This document shows positions 43,229-51,855 of a stretch of 64,000 nt of DNA, piece by piece. The stretch is from Pseudomonadota bacterium (GTDB lineage: Bacteria > Pseudomonadota > Gammaproteobacteria > Xanthomonadales > Rhodanobacteraceae): positions 1 to 64,000 of the forward strand of contig JAJYSM010000002.1 in NCBI GenBank assembly GCA_021793575.1, given 5' to 3'. The position numbers and the translations under genes were made by a program. The first letter of the stretch is position 1. Every line of letters begins with the position of its first letter. The notes beneath the pieces are model-generated. The model was not told the DNA's origin. It saw only the letters and a list, made by a program, of their open reading frames with translations, and did not search any database.

Positions 43229-44839
43229 ATGCGCAAACTTCCCCTCGCCGTCGCCCTGGCCGCGCTGCTGCTCAGCACGGCGACGCTGGCCGGTACCGCG
43301 AAGCCGGATGACAAGGCCAAGCCCGTCGCGGCGCCCGACGCCGCGCTGCTGCAGCCGCAGTCGTCGACCAGCGAGGGTGCGGTCACGGTCGAAGGCAAGC
43401 GCATCGACTACCAGGCCGTGGCCGGCACGCTGGTGCTGCACGGCAGCGGCGACAAGGAGGACGAGCCGGAAGTCAGCATGTTCTACGTCGCCTACTTCAA
43501 GAAGGGCGCGGCGGCCACCCGGCGGCCGGTGACCTTCATCTACAACGGCGGCCCCGGCTCGGCCTCGGTGTGGCTGCACATGGGCGCGTTCGGTCCCAAG
43601 CGCGTGGTGACGGCCGACGACACCCACACGCCGGCGGCGCCGTATGGCCTGGTCAACAACGACTACAGCCTGCTTGACGCCTCCGACCTGGTGTTCATCG
43701 ACGCGCCCGGCGCGGGCTTCAGCCGGCTGATTGCCGATGATGCCGACAAGGCCAAGCGCGCCGAGCAGATGAAGCAGCGCAAGAAGGCGATCTACGGCGT
43801 CGACGGCGACGGCCATGCCTTCGCCCAGTTCATCACCCAGTTCCTGTCGAAGTACGGCCGCTGGAATTCGCCCAAGTATTTATTCGGCGAAAGCTACGGC
43901 ACCACCCGCTCGGCGGTGCTCGCCAACATCCTGGAGAACGACGACAGCGTCGACCTCAACGGCGTGATCCTGCTGTCGCAGATCCTCAGCTTCGACACCA
44001 GCATCGACGGGCCGGAGTTCAATCCGGGCATCGACCTGCCGTACGAACTGGCGCTGCCGACCTACGCCGCCACCGCGTTCTATCACCACCAGCTGCCGCA
44101 GCAGCCGGCGGCGCTGCAGCCGTTTCTCGACGAGGTGAAGCAGTACGCGCTGGGCGAGTACGCGCAGGCGCTGATGGCCGGTTCGCGGCTGGGCGACGCG
44201 CAGAAGCAGGCGGTGGCGGAAAAGCTGCACCAGTACACCGGGCTGCCGGTGGCCTACCTGCTGAAGGCCAACTTGCGCGTCAGCGGCGGCATGTTCGAGC
44301 ACGAGCTGCAGGCCGCCACCGACACCACCACCGGCCGGCTCGACAGCCGCTTCTCCGGCCCGTCGCTGGACCCGCTGGGCAAGAGTTCCGAATACGATCC
44401 GCAGTCCTCGGCGATCAGCTCGGCCTACGTCGCCGCGTTCAACGACTACGTGCGCCGCGACCTCAAGTTCGGCCAGGGCCAGCGCTACCGGCTGTATGCC
44501 GACATCGACCACTGGGATTTCTCGCACAAGGCGCCGGGCGTGCAGGGCGAGGCGCTGCAGAGCTCGACCAACGTGATGCCGGACCTGGCGATGGCGATGA
44601 AGACCAACCCCGACCTCAAGGTGTATCTCAACGGCGGCTACTACGACCTGGCCACGCCGTTCTTCGCCGCCGACTACGAGATGCACCACTTGCCGATCCC
44701 GGCCAGCCTGGACGCCAACATCAGCTACTCGTGGTACCCGTCCGGCCACATGGTGTACGCGCACCTGCCGTCGCTGAAGCAGCTGCACGACAACGTGGCG
44801 CGCTTCATCGAGCAGACCGACAACGTCAAACCGCACTGA
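43229..44839 (+). CDS. secreted S10-family serine carboxypeptidase
   Basis: A 536-aa exported peptidase of the S10 (carboxypeptidase Y-type) family. The signal peptide is MRKLPLAVALAALLLSTATLAG. The oxyanion-hole motif TFIYNGGPGSASVWLH, nucleophile LFGESYGTTR, the Asp in NGGYYDLATP and the His in YPSGHMVYAH complete the catalytic set. It should trim C-terminal residues from peptides in the periplasm. Possible starts are 43151, 43217 and 43229. The last begins the signal peptide and has CAGGA twelve bases upstream. Confidence 0.9.
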   Translation: MRKLPLAVALAALLLSTATLAGTAKPDDKAKPVAAPDAALLQPQSSTSEGAVTVEGKRIDYQAVAGTLVLHGSGDKEDEPEVSMFYVAYFKKGAAATRRPVTFIYNGGPGSASVWLHMGAFGPKRVVTADDTHTPAAPYGLVNNDYSLLDASDLVFIDAPGAGFSRLIADDADKAKRAEQMKQRKKAIYGVDGDGHAFAQFITQFLSKYGRWNSPKYLFGESYGTTRSAVLANILENDDSVDLNGVILLSQILSFDTSIDGPEFNPGIDLPYELALPTYAATAFYHHQLPQQPAALQPFLDEVKQYALGEYAQALMAGSRLGDAQKQAVAEKLHQYTGLPVAYLLKANLRVSGGMFEHELQAATDTTTGRLDSRFSGPSLDPLGKSSEYDPQSSAISSAYVAAFNDYVRRDLKFGQGQRYRLYADIDHWDFSHKAPGVQGEALQSSTNVMPDLAMAMKTNPDLKVYLNGGYYDLATPFFAADYEMHHLPIPASLDANISYSWYPSGHMVYAHLPSLKQLHDNVARFIEQTDNVKPH

Positions 44840-44858
44840 CCCGAAGCGGCACCCGCAC

Positions 44859-45959
44859 TCAGCGGCGTGGCACCGCCGCGGTGCGCGGCGCGGTAGAGCC
44901 GCGCACCACCAGCTCGGGACGGAAGCCCTCGTTGGTGCTGTTCACCGGCTCGCCGTTGGCGTCGCGCTGCAGGTCGGTGATCAGCCGCTGCGCCGCGTGG
45001 CGGGCGATCTCCTCGGTGGCCTGGCGCGCGGTGGTCAGCGCCGGCCATGACTGCTTGGAAAACGGGCTGTCCTCGAAGCCGGCGATCGACAGCTCGTAGG
45101 GCACGTGGATGCCGTCCGAATGCGCCGCCGCCAGCACGCCGGCGGCGATCTCGTCGTTCGAGCCGAAGATGGCGCTGGGCCGGTCCTTCAGCGCCAGCAG
45201 CTTGCGCGCGCCGCGAAAGCCGTCGTCGAAGGTGAAGTCGCCCGGCACGATCAGCTTGCGGTCCAGCGCGATGCCGTAATCTTTCAGCGCATCCTCGTAG
45301 CCCTGGTAGCGTTCGGGGCTGGAGCGGTGCTCTCGGCCGCCCCACAGGAAGCCGATGCGCTGGTGGCCGAGCTGGATCAGGTGCTCGGTGATCGCGTAGG
45401 CGGCATCGCGGTCGTCCACGTAGACGCAGGGGTAGCCGTCCTGCGGATCCTGTCGCGCCGAGATGATCCGCATGAACGGGATCTTCGCCTCGCTCAGCGT
45501 GCGGATCAGCTGCGGCTGCTCGGACATCGGCGGCGCCAGCACCAGCCCGGCCAGCCGCGAGCGCCGCACCAACGTGCACAGCTCGTCGGCCAGCTTCGGC
45601 GAGGCCGAATCGCACGGATGGATCTGCAGGCCGAAGCCGCTGCTGCGGCATGCCGCCAGCACGCCGCGCTGCAGGTTGATAATGTAGTGCGCGTTGGGGT
45701 TGTCGTAGACCAGCCCCAGCGCATACGAGCGCGTGCTGCGCAGGCTGCGCGCGGAGGGGTCGGGCTGGTAGCTGAGCGCGTCGATCTCGCGCTGCACCTT
45801 GGCGCGGGTGCGCTCGTGCACGGAGGGCTCGTTGTTGATCACGCGCGACACCGTCTTCATCGAGACGCCGGCGCGTTCTGCAACATCCTTGATGGTGGCG
45901 CTGCGCAACCGCTGAACCTCATGCGTGGTGATGGTGGGCGCCGCTTGCGCCTCGCGCAT
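44859..45959 (-). CDS. LacI-family repressor of the sugar locus
   Basis: A 366-aa LacI-type regulator. The N-terminal HTH ATIKDVAERAGVSMKTVSRVINNEPSVHERTR and hinge SYQPDPSARSLRSTRS are followed by a periplasmic-binding-like effector domain (YALGLVYDNPNAHYI; DRPSAIFGSNDEIAAGVLAA; LSIAGFEDSPFSKQSWPALTT). It lies 36 bases downstream of the MFS transporter gene on the same strand. In xanthomonads a related regulator controls N-acetylglucosamine genes, and the hexosaminidase, nagX and transporter genes here fit that. Two TGTCA-type dyads in the 47.3-47.6 kb gap are its likely operators. Confidence 0.9.
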   Translation of the reverse strand: MREAQAAPTITTHEVQRLRSATIKDVAERAGVSMKTVSRVINNEPSVHERTRAKVQREIDALSYQPDPSARSLRSTRSYALGLVYDNPNAHYIINLQRGVLAACRSSGFGLQIHPCDSASPKLADELCTLVRRSRLAGLVLAPPMSEQPQLIRTLSEAKIPFMRIISARQDPQDGYPCVYVDDRDAAYAITEHLIQLGHQRIGFLWGGREHRSSPERYQGYEDALKDYGIALDRKLIVPGDFTFDDGFRGARKLLALKDRPSAIFGSNDEIAAGVLAAAHSDGIHVPYELSIAGFEDSPFSKQSWPALTTARQATEEIARHAAQRLITDLQRDANGEPVNSTNEGFRPELVVRGSTAPRTAAVPRR

Positions 45960-45995
45960 CCTAGCGTATGGCTATGCCGCGGGCGAATCCGCGCG

Positions 45996-47288
45996 TCACA
46001 CCGCGGCGCCCTGGCCGACCCGGTGGCCCCGCAGCCCGTAGAACAGGATGTACAGGTAGCAGGGAATCATCAGCAGCGCGAACGCCAGCTGGAAGTCGAT
46101 GTGCAGCTTGAGGTGGGCGAACAGCTGCGGCACCACCGCGCCACCGGCGATCGCCATTACCAGCAGCGCCGAGCCGCGCTCGGTGAGTGCGCCGAGTCCG
46201 CGGATCGCCAGCGGAAAGATCGCCGGCCACATCATCGCGTTGGCAAAGCCAAGCGAGGCGACGAAACCCACCGAGACATAGCCGCTGGTGAGGTAGGCGC
46301 CAATCGAGAACAGCACCCCGAGCACCGCCGAGATCGCCAGATAGCGCTGCTGCGACACCAGCCGCGGAATCAGCAGCAGGCCGGCCACGTAACCCAGCAG
46401 CATCGCCGCGAGGGTGAATGCGGTGAAGAACTTGGTCTGATCCAGCGGCAGGTGAAAGCTGGCGCCGTAGGTGCCGATCGCATCGCCGGCCATCACCTCC
46501 ACGCCCACGTACAGAAACAGGCACAGCACGCCCAACCACAGGTGCGGAAAGTGGCGCAGGCCGCGCTGCAAACCGGCATCGCTGGCGCGCGCCGGCGTGC
46601 GGTTGGCCGAGGCCGCCTCGATGTCCGGCAGCGACGAGCGCGCGATCCACACCGCCAGCAGTACCAGCACACCGGCCATCAGCAGATAGGGCGCGTGGAT
46701 CTTCGCGGCAAACACGTCCAGCAGCTGATTGCGCGTCGCCGGATCGGCCGCCTTCACCTGCTGGTCGAGATCGCCGATGCCGTTGAGCACGAAGGTGCCG
46801 ATCAACAGCGGCGCCAGGATGCCGGCCAGCTTGTTGCAGATGCCCATGAAGGCGATCCGCCGCGCACCGGTCTCGATCGGCCCGAGAATGCTGATATAGG
46901 GGTTCGACGCCGTCTGCAGCAGCGACAGTCCCGCACCGATCACGAACAGTCCGCTCAGCGCGCCGGCGAACACACGCAGACTGCCGAACTGCGCGAACAG
47001 CACGGCGCCGATCGCCATCACGAACAGCCCCAGCGCCATGCCTTTCTTCATCCCAGTGCGCCGCAGCAGCAGCGAGGCCGGCAGCGAAAACACCAGGTAG
47101 GAAATGTAGAACGCGAACGGCACCAGGAACGCATAGGCATCGGGCACCTGGAACGCCAGCTTGACGAAGGTGATCAGCGGTCCGTTGAGCCAGGTGACGA
47201 AGCCGAAAATGAAAAACAGCATGCCGATGATCAGCATCGGTCCGACATGCGTGCGATGGGATGGTGCTGCCGCCAGCGTTGTTGCCAT
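45996..47288 (-). CDS. MFS sugar transporter (NagP/FucP-like)
   Basis: A 430-aa, 12-TM permease of the fucose/glucose/N-acetylglucosamine (FHS) MFS family. The first helix MLIIGMLFFIFGFVTWLNGPLITFVK and the loop LLLRRTGMKKGMALGLFVMAIGA are characteristic, as are LLQTASNPYISILGP and the second-half motif AMMWPAIFPLAIRGLG. It should import a hexose or GlcNAc with protons across the inner membrane. ATG 47288 follows GGGGAG by nine bases. A consensus-like -35 (TTGACA) with a palindromic half-site lies upstream. It heads a two-gene unit with the LacI repressor. Confidence 0.9.
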   Translation of the reverse strand: MATTLAAAPSHRTHVGPMLIIGMLFFIFGFVTWLNGPLITFVKLAFQVPDAYAFLVPFAFYISYLVFSLPASLLLRRTGMKKGMALGLFVMAIGAVLFAQFGSLRVFAGALSGLFVIGAGLSLLQTASNPYISILGPIETGARRIAFMGICNKLAGILAPLLIGTFVLNGIGDLDQQVKAADPATRNQLLDVFAAKIHAPYLLMAGVLVLLAVWIARSSLPDIEAASANRTPARASDAGLQRGLRHFPHLWLGVLCLFLYVGVEVMAGDAIGTYGASFHLPLDQTKFFTAFTLAAMLLGYVAGLLLIPRLVSQQRYLAISAVLGVLFSIGAYLTSGYVSVGFVASLGFANAMMWPAIFPLAIRGLGALTERGSALLVMAIAGGAVVPQLFAHLKLHIDFQLAFALLMIPCYLYILFYGLRGHRVGQGAAV

Positions 47289-47366
47289 GAGTGATGCTCC
47301 CCGGTGGTCGGCGCGGTGCGCCCCGCTCGAAAGGACGGCGCCGAAGGCTCCTTTATTCGCCATAAA

Positions 47367-47380
47367 GTGCATCGTTGTCA
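47367..47380 (-). promoter_or_regulatory. operator/promoter candidate for the MFS transporter
   Basis: On the minus strand TTGACAACGATGCAC contains a -35-like TTGACA and, 18 bases later, AATAAA as -10. The half CGTTGTCA (plus strand) is identical to half of the dyad at 47568-47581, suggesting one LacI-type repressor binds both. Confidence 0.5.
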
Positions 47381-47567
47381 ATTGGCACGGCACCATGGCC
47401 ATCACGACGGCCGCCGGCGCCGCATGCGCAGGGCTGTCGTGCCCGTGGCATCGACCGCGCCTGGCCTGCATGCGGGCGATCGAGCCAGCCTGCCCGCAGG
47501 AAGCGCTTCTTGCAGGGCACTATTGGCGACGGCAGCAGTACCCGCAAAAAACTTTCCCTTGGCCTAT

Positions 47568-47581
47568 TGACACCGTTGTCA
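47568..47581 (+). promoter_or_regulatory. operator candidate in front of glucokinase
   Basis: TGACACCGTTGTCA has perfect TGACA/TGTCA arms and overlaps a TTGACA that could be a -35 box. It faces the glucokinase gene about 140 bases downstream. Its shared half-site with 47367-47380 links both genes to the adjacent LacI regulator. Confidence 0.5.
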
Positions 47582-47723
47582 TTTTGAAGACAGACTCGCC
47601 CCCATCCGGGCTGCAGCGGCCGCCGGTGACGAGCCTTCGTCGTCCGGCATCCGGCCCGCTCGGCACCAATCCGATCAGCAGCGGCCCATACAGCACGGGC
47701 CAGACCATCAGGGGAGCGCGGGA

Positions 47724-48848
47724 GTGGGGGATATCGCCAACCAGCAGCATGCATCCCGCGCGCCGGCGGCCGCGCTGGCCGACGCGCCGGCGGCGCGCGG
47801 CATGGCGTCCGCCGGCGCGGCCGCGAGCGAGCCGTTTCTGGCCGCCGACGTGGGCGGCACGCATGCCCGCGTCGGGCTGGTGGTCGGCAGCAGCGACCCC
47901 GCCCGGCCGATCCGCGTGCTGCATTACCACCGTTACAGCTGCGCCGACTGGTCGGACCTGACGGCGATGCTGCAGGACTTTGTGCAGCAGCTGGCCGGCA
48001 CCCCGCACGCGGCGGCGCGCAGCCGCATCGAGCACTGCGCGGTGGCCTGCGCCGGCTACGTGCTGGACGACGCCGTGGTGAACGAGAACCTGCCGTGGCC
48101 GGTGTCGATCCGCGCCATCCGCCACGGTCTGGGCATCCGCCGGCTGGCGGTGGTCAACGATTTCGAGGCGGTCGCCTACGCCACCCAGTTCCTCGGCGCC
48201 AACGACACGCGGCCGGTGATAGAAACCGCGCAGCCGCCGCTGCCGGGGCCTGTGCTGGTGATGGGGCCAGGCACCGGGCTGGGCTCGGCGGTGCTGCTGC
48301 CGGGCCAGCCGCGGGCGCAGGTGCTGGCCAGCGAGGCGGGGCTGGTGTCGCTGGCGCCGGGCACCGAGCGCGAGATCGAGATCCTGCGCGTGCTGCGCCG
48401 CGAGCGTGCGCACGTGTCGTACGAGGACGCGCTGTCCGGCCCCGGCCTGCTCAAGCTCTACCGCGCGCTGTGCGAGCTGCGCGACGGCACGCCGCGGCTG
48501 CTCACGCCAGCCGAGGTCACCGGCGCGGCGCTGGCCGGCAGCGACGGCGCCGCGCTGGAGGCGCTGCACGTTTTCTGCGGCCTGCTGGGCAGCTTCGTGG
48601 CCGACCTGGTGCTGCTGTATCGTGCCAGCGGCGGCGCCTATCTGGCCGGCGGCATCCTGCCGCAGATCCTGCCGTTCCTGCAGGCCAGCACGTTTTCCGA
48701 GCGTTACTTCAACAAGGGCGTCATGCGCGCCTACCTGCAACAGGTTCCGGTGCGGTTGATCGAGCACGGCCAGCTGGGCGTGCTCGGCGCAGCCGGGATG
48801 TATCTGGACAGCGGCATGCCCAGTGACGGGCGCGACGAGAGTTCGTGA
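47724..48848 (+). CDS. glk: glucokinase
   Basis: A 374-aa ATP-dependent glucokinase of the proteobacterial Glk family. The phosphate-1 motif FLAADVGGTHARVGLV, the catalytic Asp region RLAVVNDFEAVAYA and the adenosine-binding GPVLVMGPGTGLGSAVL are clear, as is GAYLAGGILPQ. It makes glucose 6-phosphate in the cytosol. The GTG at 47724 has GGGGAG eight bases upstream and is used, although the first ~35 residues are low-complexity and a later start is possible. It is divergent from the transporter gene across a 435-base regulatory gap. Confidence 0.9.
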   Translation: MGDIANQQHASRAPAAALADAPAARGMASAGAAASEPFLAADVGGTHARVGLVVGSSDPARPIRVLHYHRYSCADWSDLTAMLQDFVQQLAGTPHAAARSRIEHCAVACAGYVLDDAVVNENLPWPVSIRAIRHGLGIRRLAVVNDFEAVAYATQFLGANDTRPVIETAQPPLPGPVLVMGPGTGLGSAVLLPGQPRAQVLASEAGLVSLAPGTEREIEILRVLRRERAHVSYEDALSGPGLLKLYRALCELRDGTPRLLTPAEVTGAALAGSDGAALEALHVFCGLLGSFVADLVLLYRASGGAYLAGGILPQILPFLQASTFSERYFNKGVMRAYLQQVPVRLIEHGQLGVLGAAGMYLDSGMPSDGRDESS

Positions 48849-48953
48849 GCCAGGCAGAACCAACGTATTGAACCGGGCGCAAGCCCCGATCGCCACACAG
48901 CGCCGGCCGGTCAACCACCATCCGCGCTGACTTGCCTCTGAGGGGAGGACACC

Positions 48954-51713
48954 ATGTCATATCGCAAGACTCTGCTAGCCGCGAGCATCGTCGCCGGCCT
49001 ATGCCTGTCCGGCGCGCTGTCCGCGCAGGACAGCACCCCGACCACCACGGGCGCCGCCAAACCGGCGCCACCGAAGCGATCCAGCGTGAAGGAGCTGGGC
49101 ACGGTCATCGTCACCGGCATCCGCGACAGCGAGGCCGAATCGCTGGCCCTGAAGAAGGACGCCAATTCGCACGTCGAGATCGTCACCGCCGAGGACATCG
49201 GCAAGCTGCCGGCGCGCAATGTGGCCGACACCCTGCAGCGCCTGCCGGGCGTCAACATCAGCTCGGCCAGCGCCAGCGAGGGCGGCTTCGACGAAAACGA
49301 CCGCGTCAGCCTGCGCGGCACCAACCCCAGCCTGACCCAGACCCTGGTCAACGGCCACACCATCGGCACCGGCGACTGGTTCGTGCTGAGCCAGGTGCAG
49401 ACGGTGGGGCGCAGCGTCAGCTACAGCCTGCTGCCCTCGGAAATCGTCAGCGAGGTGGTGGTGCACAAGACCTCGGAGGCGCGCATCCAGGAAGGCGGCG
49501 CCGCCGGCTCGGTCGACATCATCACGCGCAAGCCGCTGGAGTACAGCAAGCCGTATACCGCGGAGGCCTCGGTCGGCGGCGTCTACTCCGACCTGCCCGG
49601 CAGCACCGAGCCGCAGTTCAGCGGCCTGTTCAACTGGAAGAACGCCGCCAACACCATGGGTCTGCTGGTGCAGGGCTTCTACGAGAAGCGCAGCCTGCAG
49701 CGCAACGGCCAGGAGATCGTCGGCGGCTACAACCAGATCGCCGCCACCGACCCGATCGCGACAGCCCATCCCGACCTCGCGGGCGTGTACTACCCGAACC
49801 TGATCGGCGCCGCGCTGTTCACCCAGCAGCGCGTGCGCAAGGGCGGCCTGATCGACTTCGAGATCAAGCCCACCGACAACCTCACGCTGAACCTCAGCGG
49901 CTTCTACTCCAAGCTCAAGGCCGACAACTACAACCGCAACTACCTGATGTGGGCGAGCCAGTTCGTGCCGAGCGGCGCCGGGCTGCAGCCGGGCTACACG
50001 GTGCAGAACAATGTGCTCAGCAGCGCCACCTTCGCCCCGGTGCCGGGCAGCACCGTCCCCTACGGCGTGTATGACCAGATCTCGCGTCCGGGTGCCGCCT
50101 CCGAATCCAACTACGTAACCCTGGACGCGGACTGGCGCGCCACCGACCACCTGAGCTTCAAGGGTCAGGTCGGCACCACCCAGGGCAAGGGCAGCAGCCC
50201 GACCCAGGACGTGATCGAGCTGGGCAACAACGCCGGCGGCGGCGCCAGCTGGGGCATGCGCGGCATAGGCCAGCCGACCAACTGGTCGCTGGGCGCCAGC
50301 AACAATTCCCCCGCCGGCATCCTGCCCCAGGCGGGCTGGATCTTCGGTGCGCAGGGCATCCAGGTGAAAGACAAGGAGACCTAGTTCCAGGGCGACGGCG
50401 AGCTGGATTTCGACGACGGCGCGCTGTCCTCGCTCGACTTCGGCATGCGTTATGCCGACCACACGCGCGAGAACCCGTTCGAGGTGGCGCAGGGCCCCAA
50501 CTTTGCCAGCGCCTGGCAGAATCCGGCCGCCTACCCGACCACTTACTCAAACTATCCGGGCGATTTTGGCAGCTCGCTGGGCGCCACTTTCCCCAGCAAC
50601 ATCTGGTACTACACCCCGGGCCAGCTGGCCGCCATCGACGCGCAGTTCGCCAATCGCAACCCGGTCACCCGTTTCTACTTCAACGACATCTACAAGGTGA
50701 ACGAGAAGGACGGTGCGGCCTACCTGCAGGCCAATTTCGCCGGTGACCGCTGGTCCGCCAACGTGGGCGTGCGCTACGTCAACACCAGGGAGAACATCGG
50801 TTACACCAGCACCGCGCCGGACGCCAGCGCGACCACGGTGACCGGCCCGATCACCGGCTCGGCCTTCGGCAACTACTACTGGGACACCTACCAGCACAGC
50901 TACGGCAAGCTGCTGCCCAGCGCGAACTTCAAGTTCGACATGACCGACAGCCTGATCGCGCGCTTCGCCTTTTCGCAGACGATGACGCGACCGGACTACT
51001 CGGCGCTGGCCGGCTCGGTCTCGGCGGATGACCTCACCCACACCGGCAGCGGCGGCAACCCGCAGCTGAAGCCGCTGATCTCCACCAACTTCGACGCGGC
51101 GCTGGAATGGTACTTCGCCCCGCGCGGCCTGCTTTCGGCCAGCGTCTACAACATGCAGCTGACGGACTACGTCAATTTCGGCAACCAGAACCGCGTGTTC
51201 AAGGACATGCAGGCCAGCAACGCGGCCGGGCATGACGTGTTCAACACCTACCTGATCAGCGTGCCCACCAACGTCGGCGGCAACGTCAAGGGCGTGGAGC
51301 TGAACTACATCCAGCCGATCGGCAAGAACTTCGGCGTGGCCGCCAATTACACCTACGCCGACGGCCACACCGACAACGGCCAGCCGCTGTCGGGCACCTC
51401 AAAGAAGACCTACAACGTATCGGGCTACTTCGAGAACGACCGCTTCAACGCGCGGCTGAGCTACACCTACCGCTCGTCCTTCTATGCGGGCGTCAGCCGC
51501 ACCGACACGTTCTTCCAGTCCGGCATCGGCAACCTGGCACTGTCGGTGGGGTACAAGCTCAGTGACCAGCTGTCGCTGTCGCTGGACGCGATGAACCTCA
51601 ACAACCCCAAGCTGAAGTACTACACGCAGAACGCCGCCTACGGCAAACAGCCCTATGCCTTCTACACCAACGGCCGCCAGTACTACCTGACCCTGCGTTA
51701 CAAGTTTTTCTGA
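48954..51713 (+). pseudogene. TonB-dependent receptor interrupted by one in-frame TAG
   Basis: Two ORFs in the same frame (48954-50384 and 50445-51713) form one ~919-codon TonB-dependent receptor. A signal peptide (TLLAASIVAGLCLSGALSAQ), TonB-box-like ELGTVIVTGIRDS, plug domain (IGKLPARNVADTLQRLPGVNI; GTNPSLTQTLVNG) and a 22-strand barrel ending in a C-terminal aromatic (LTLRYKFF) are all present. The break is the TAG at 50382 in KDKET-stop-FQGDGELDFDDG, where related receptors have a W, so TGG to TAG is likely. Nothing else is damaged. If real, the truncated product lacks half the barrel. It lies between glucokinase and hexosaminidase and probably imported chito-oligosaccharides. The ribosome site GGGGAGG is excellent. 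Confidence 0.88.
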
Positions 51714-51717
51714 GTCA

Positions 51718-51733
51718 CGCGTCTCTCGACGCG
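51718..51733 (+). terminator. hairpin after the TonB receptor gene
   Basis: CGCGTC-TCTC-GACGCG is a perfect six-base stem with a four-base loop, five bases after the receptor stop. No U-tract follows, so it may act as a weak terminator or an mRNA-stabilising hairpin before the hexosaminidase gene. Confidence 0.35.
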
Positions 51734-51855
51734 AGCCACGGACGGCTCACCATTCTCCCCAGACGGGCCCGGTTGCATGTTCCCGGGTCCGTCGTTTTGC
51801 GGGCGAGGCCCGCGCCGCGCGTGGCATGCTGCGGCCTCTGCGACGGAGACTGCCG

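Noticed and set aside
45105-47294. 729-aa plus-strand ORF
   Set aside because: Antisense to the LacI and transporter genes, which have full family motifs.
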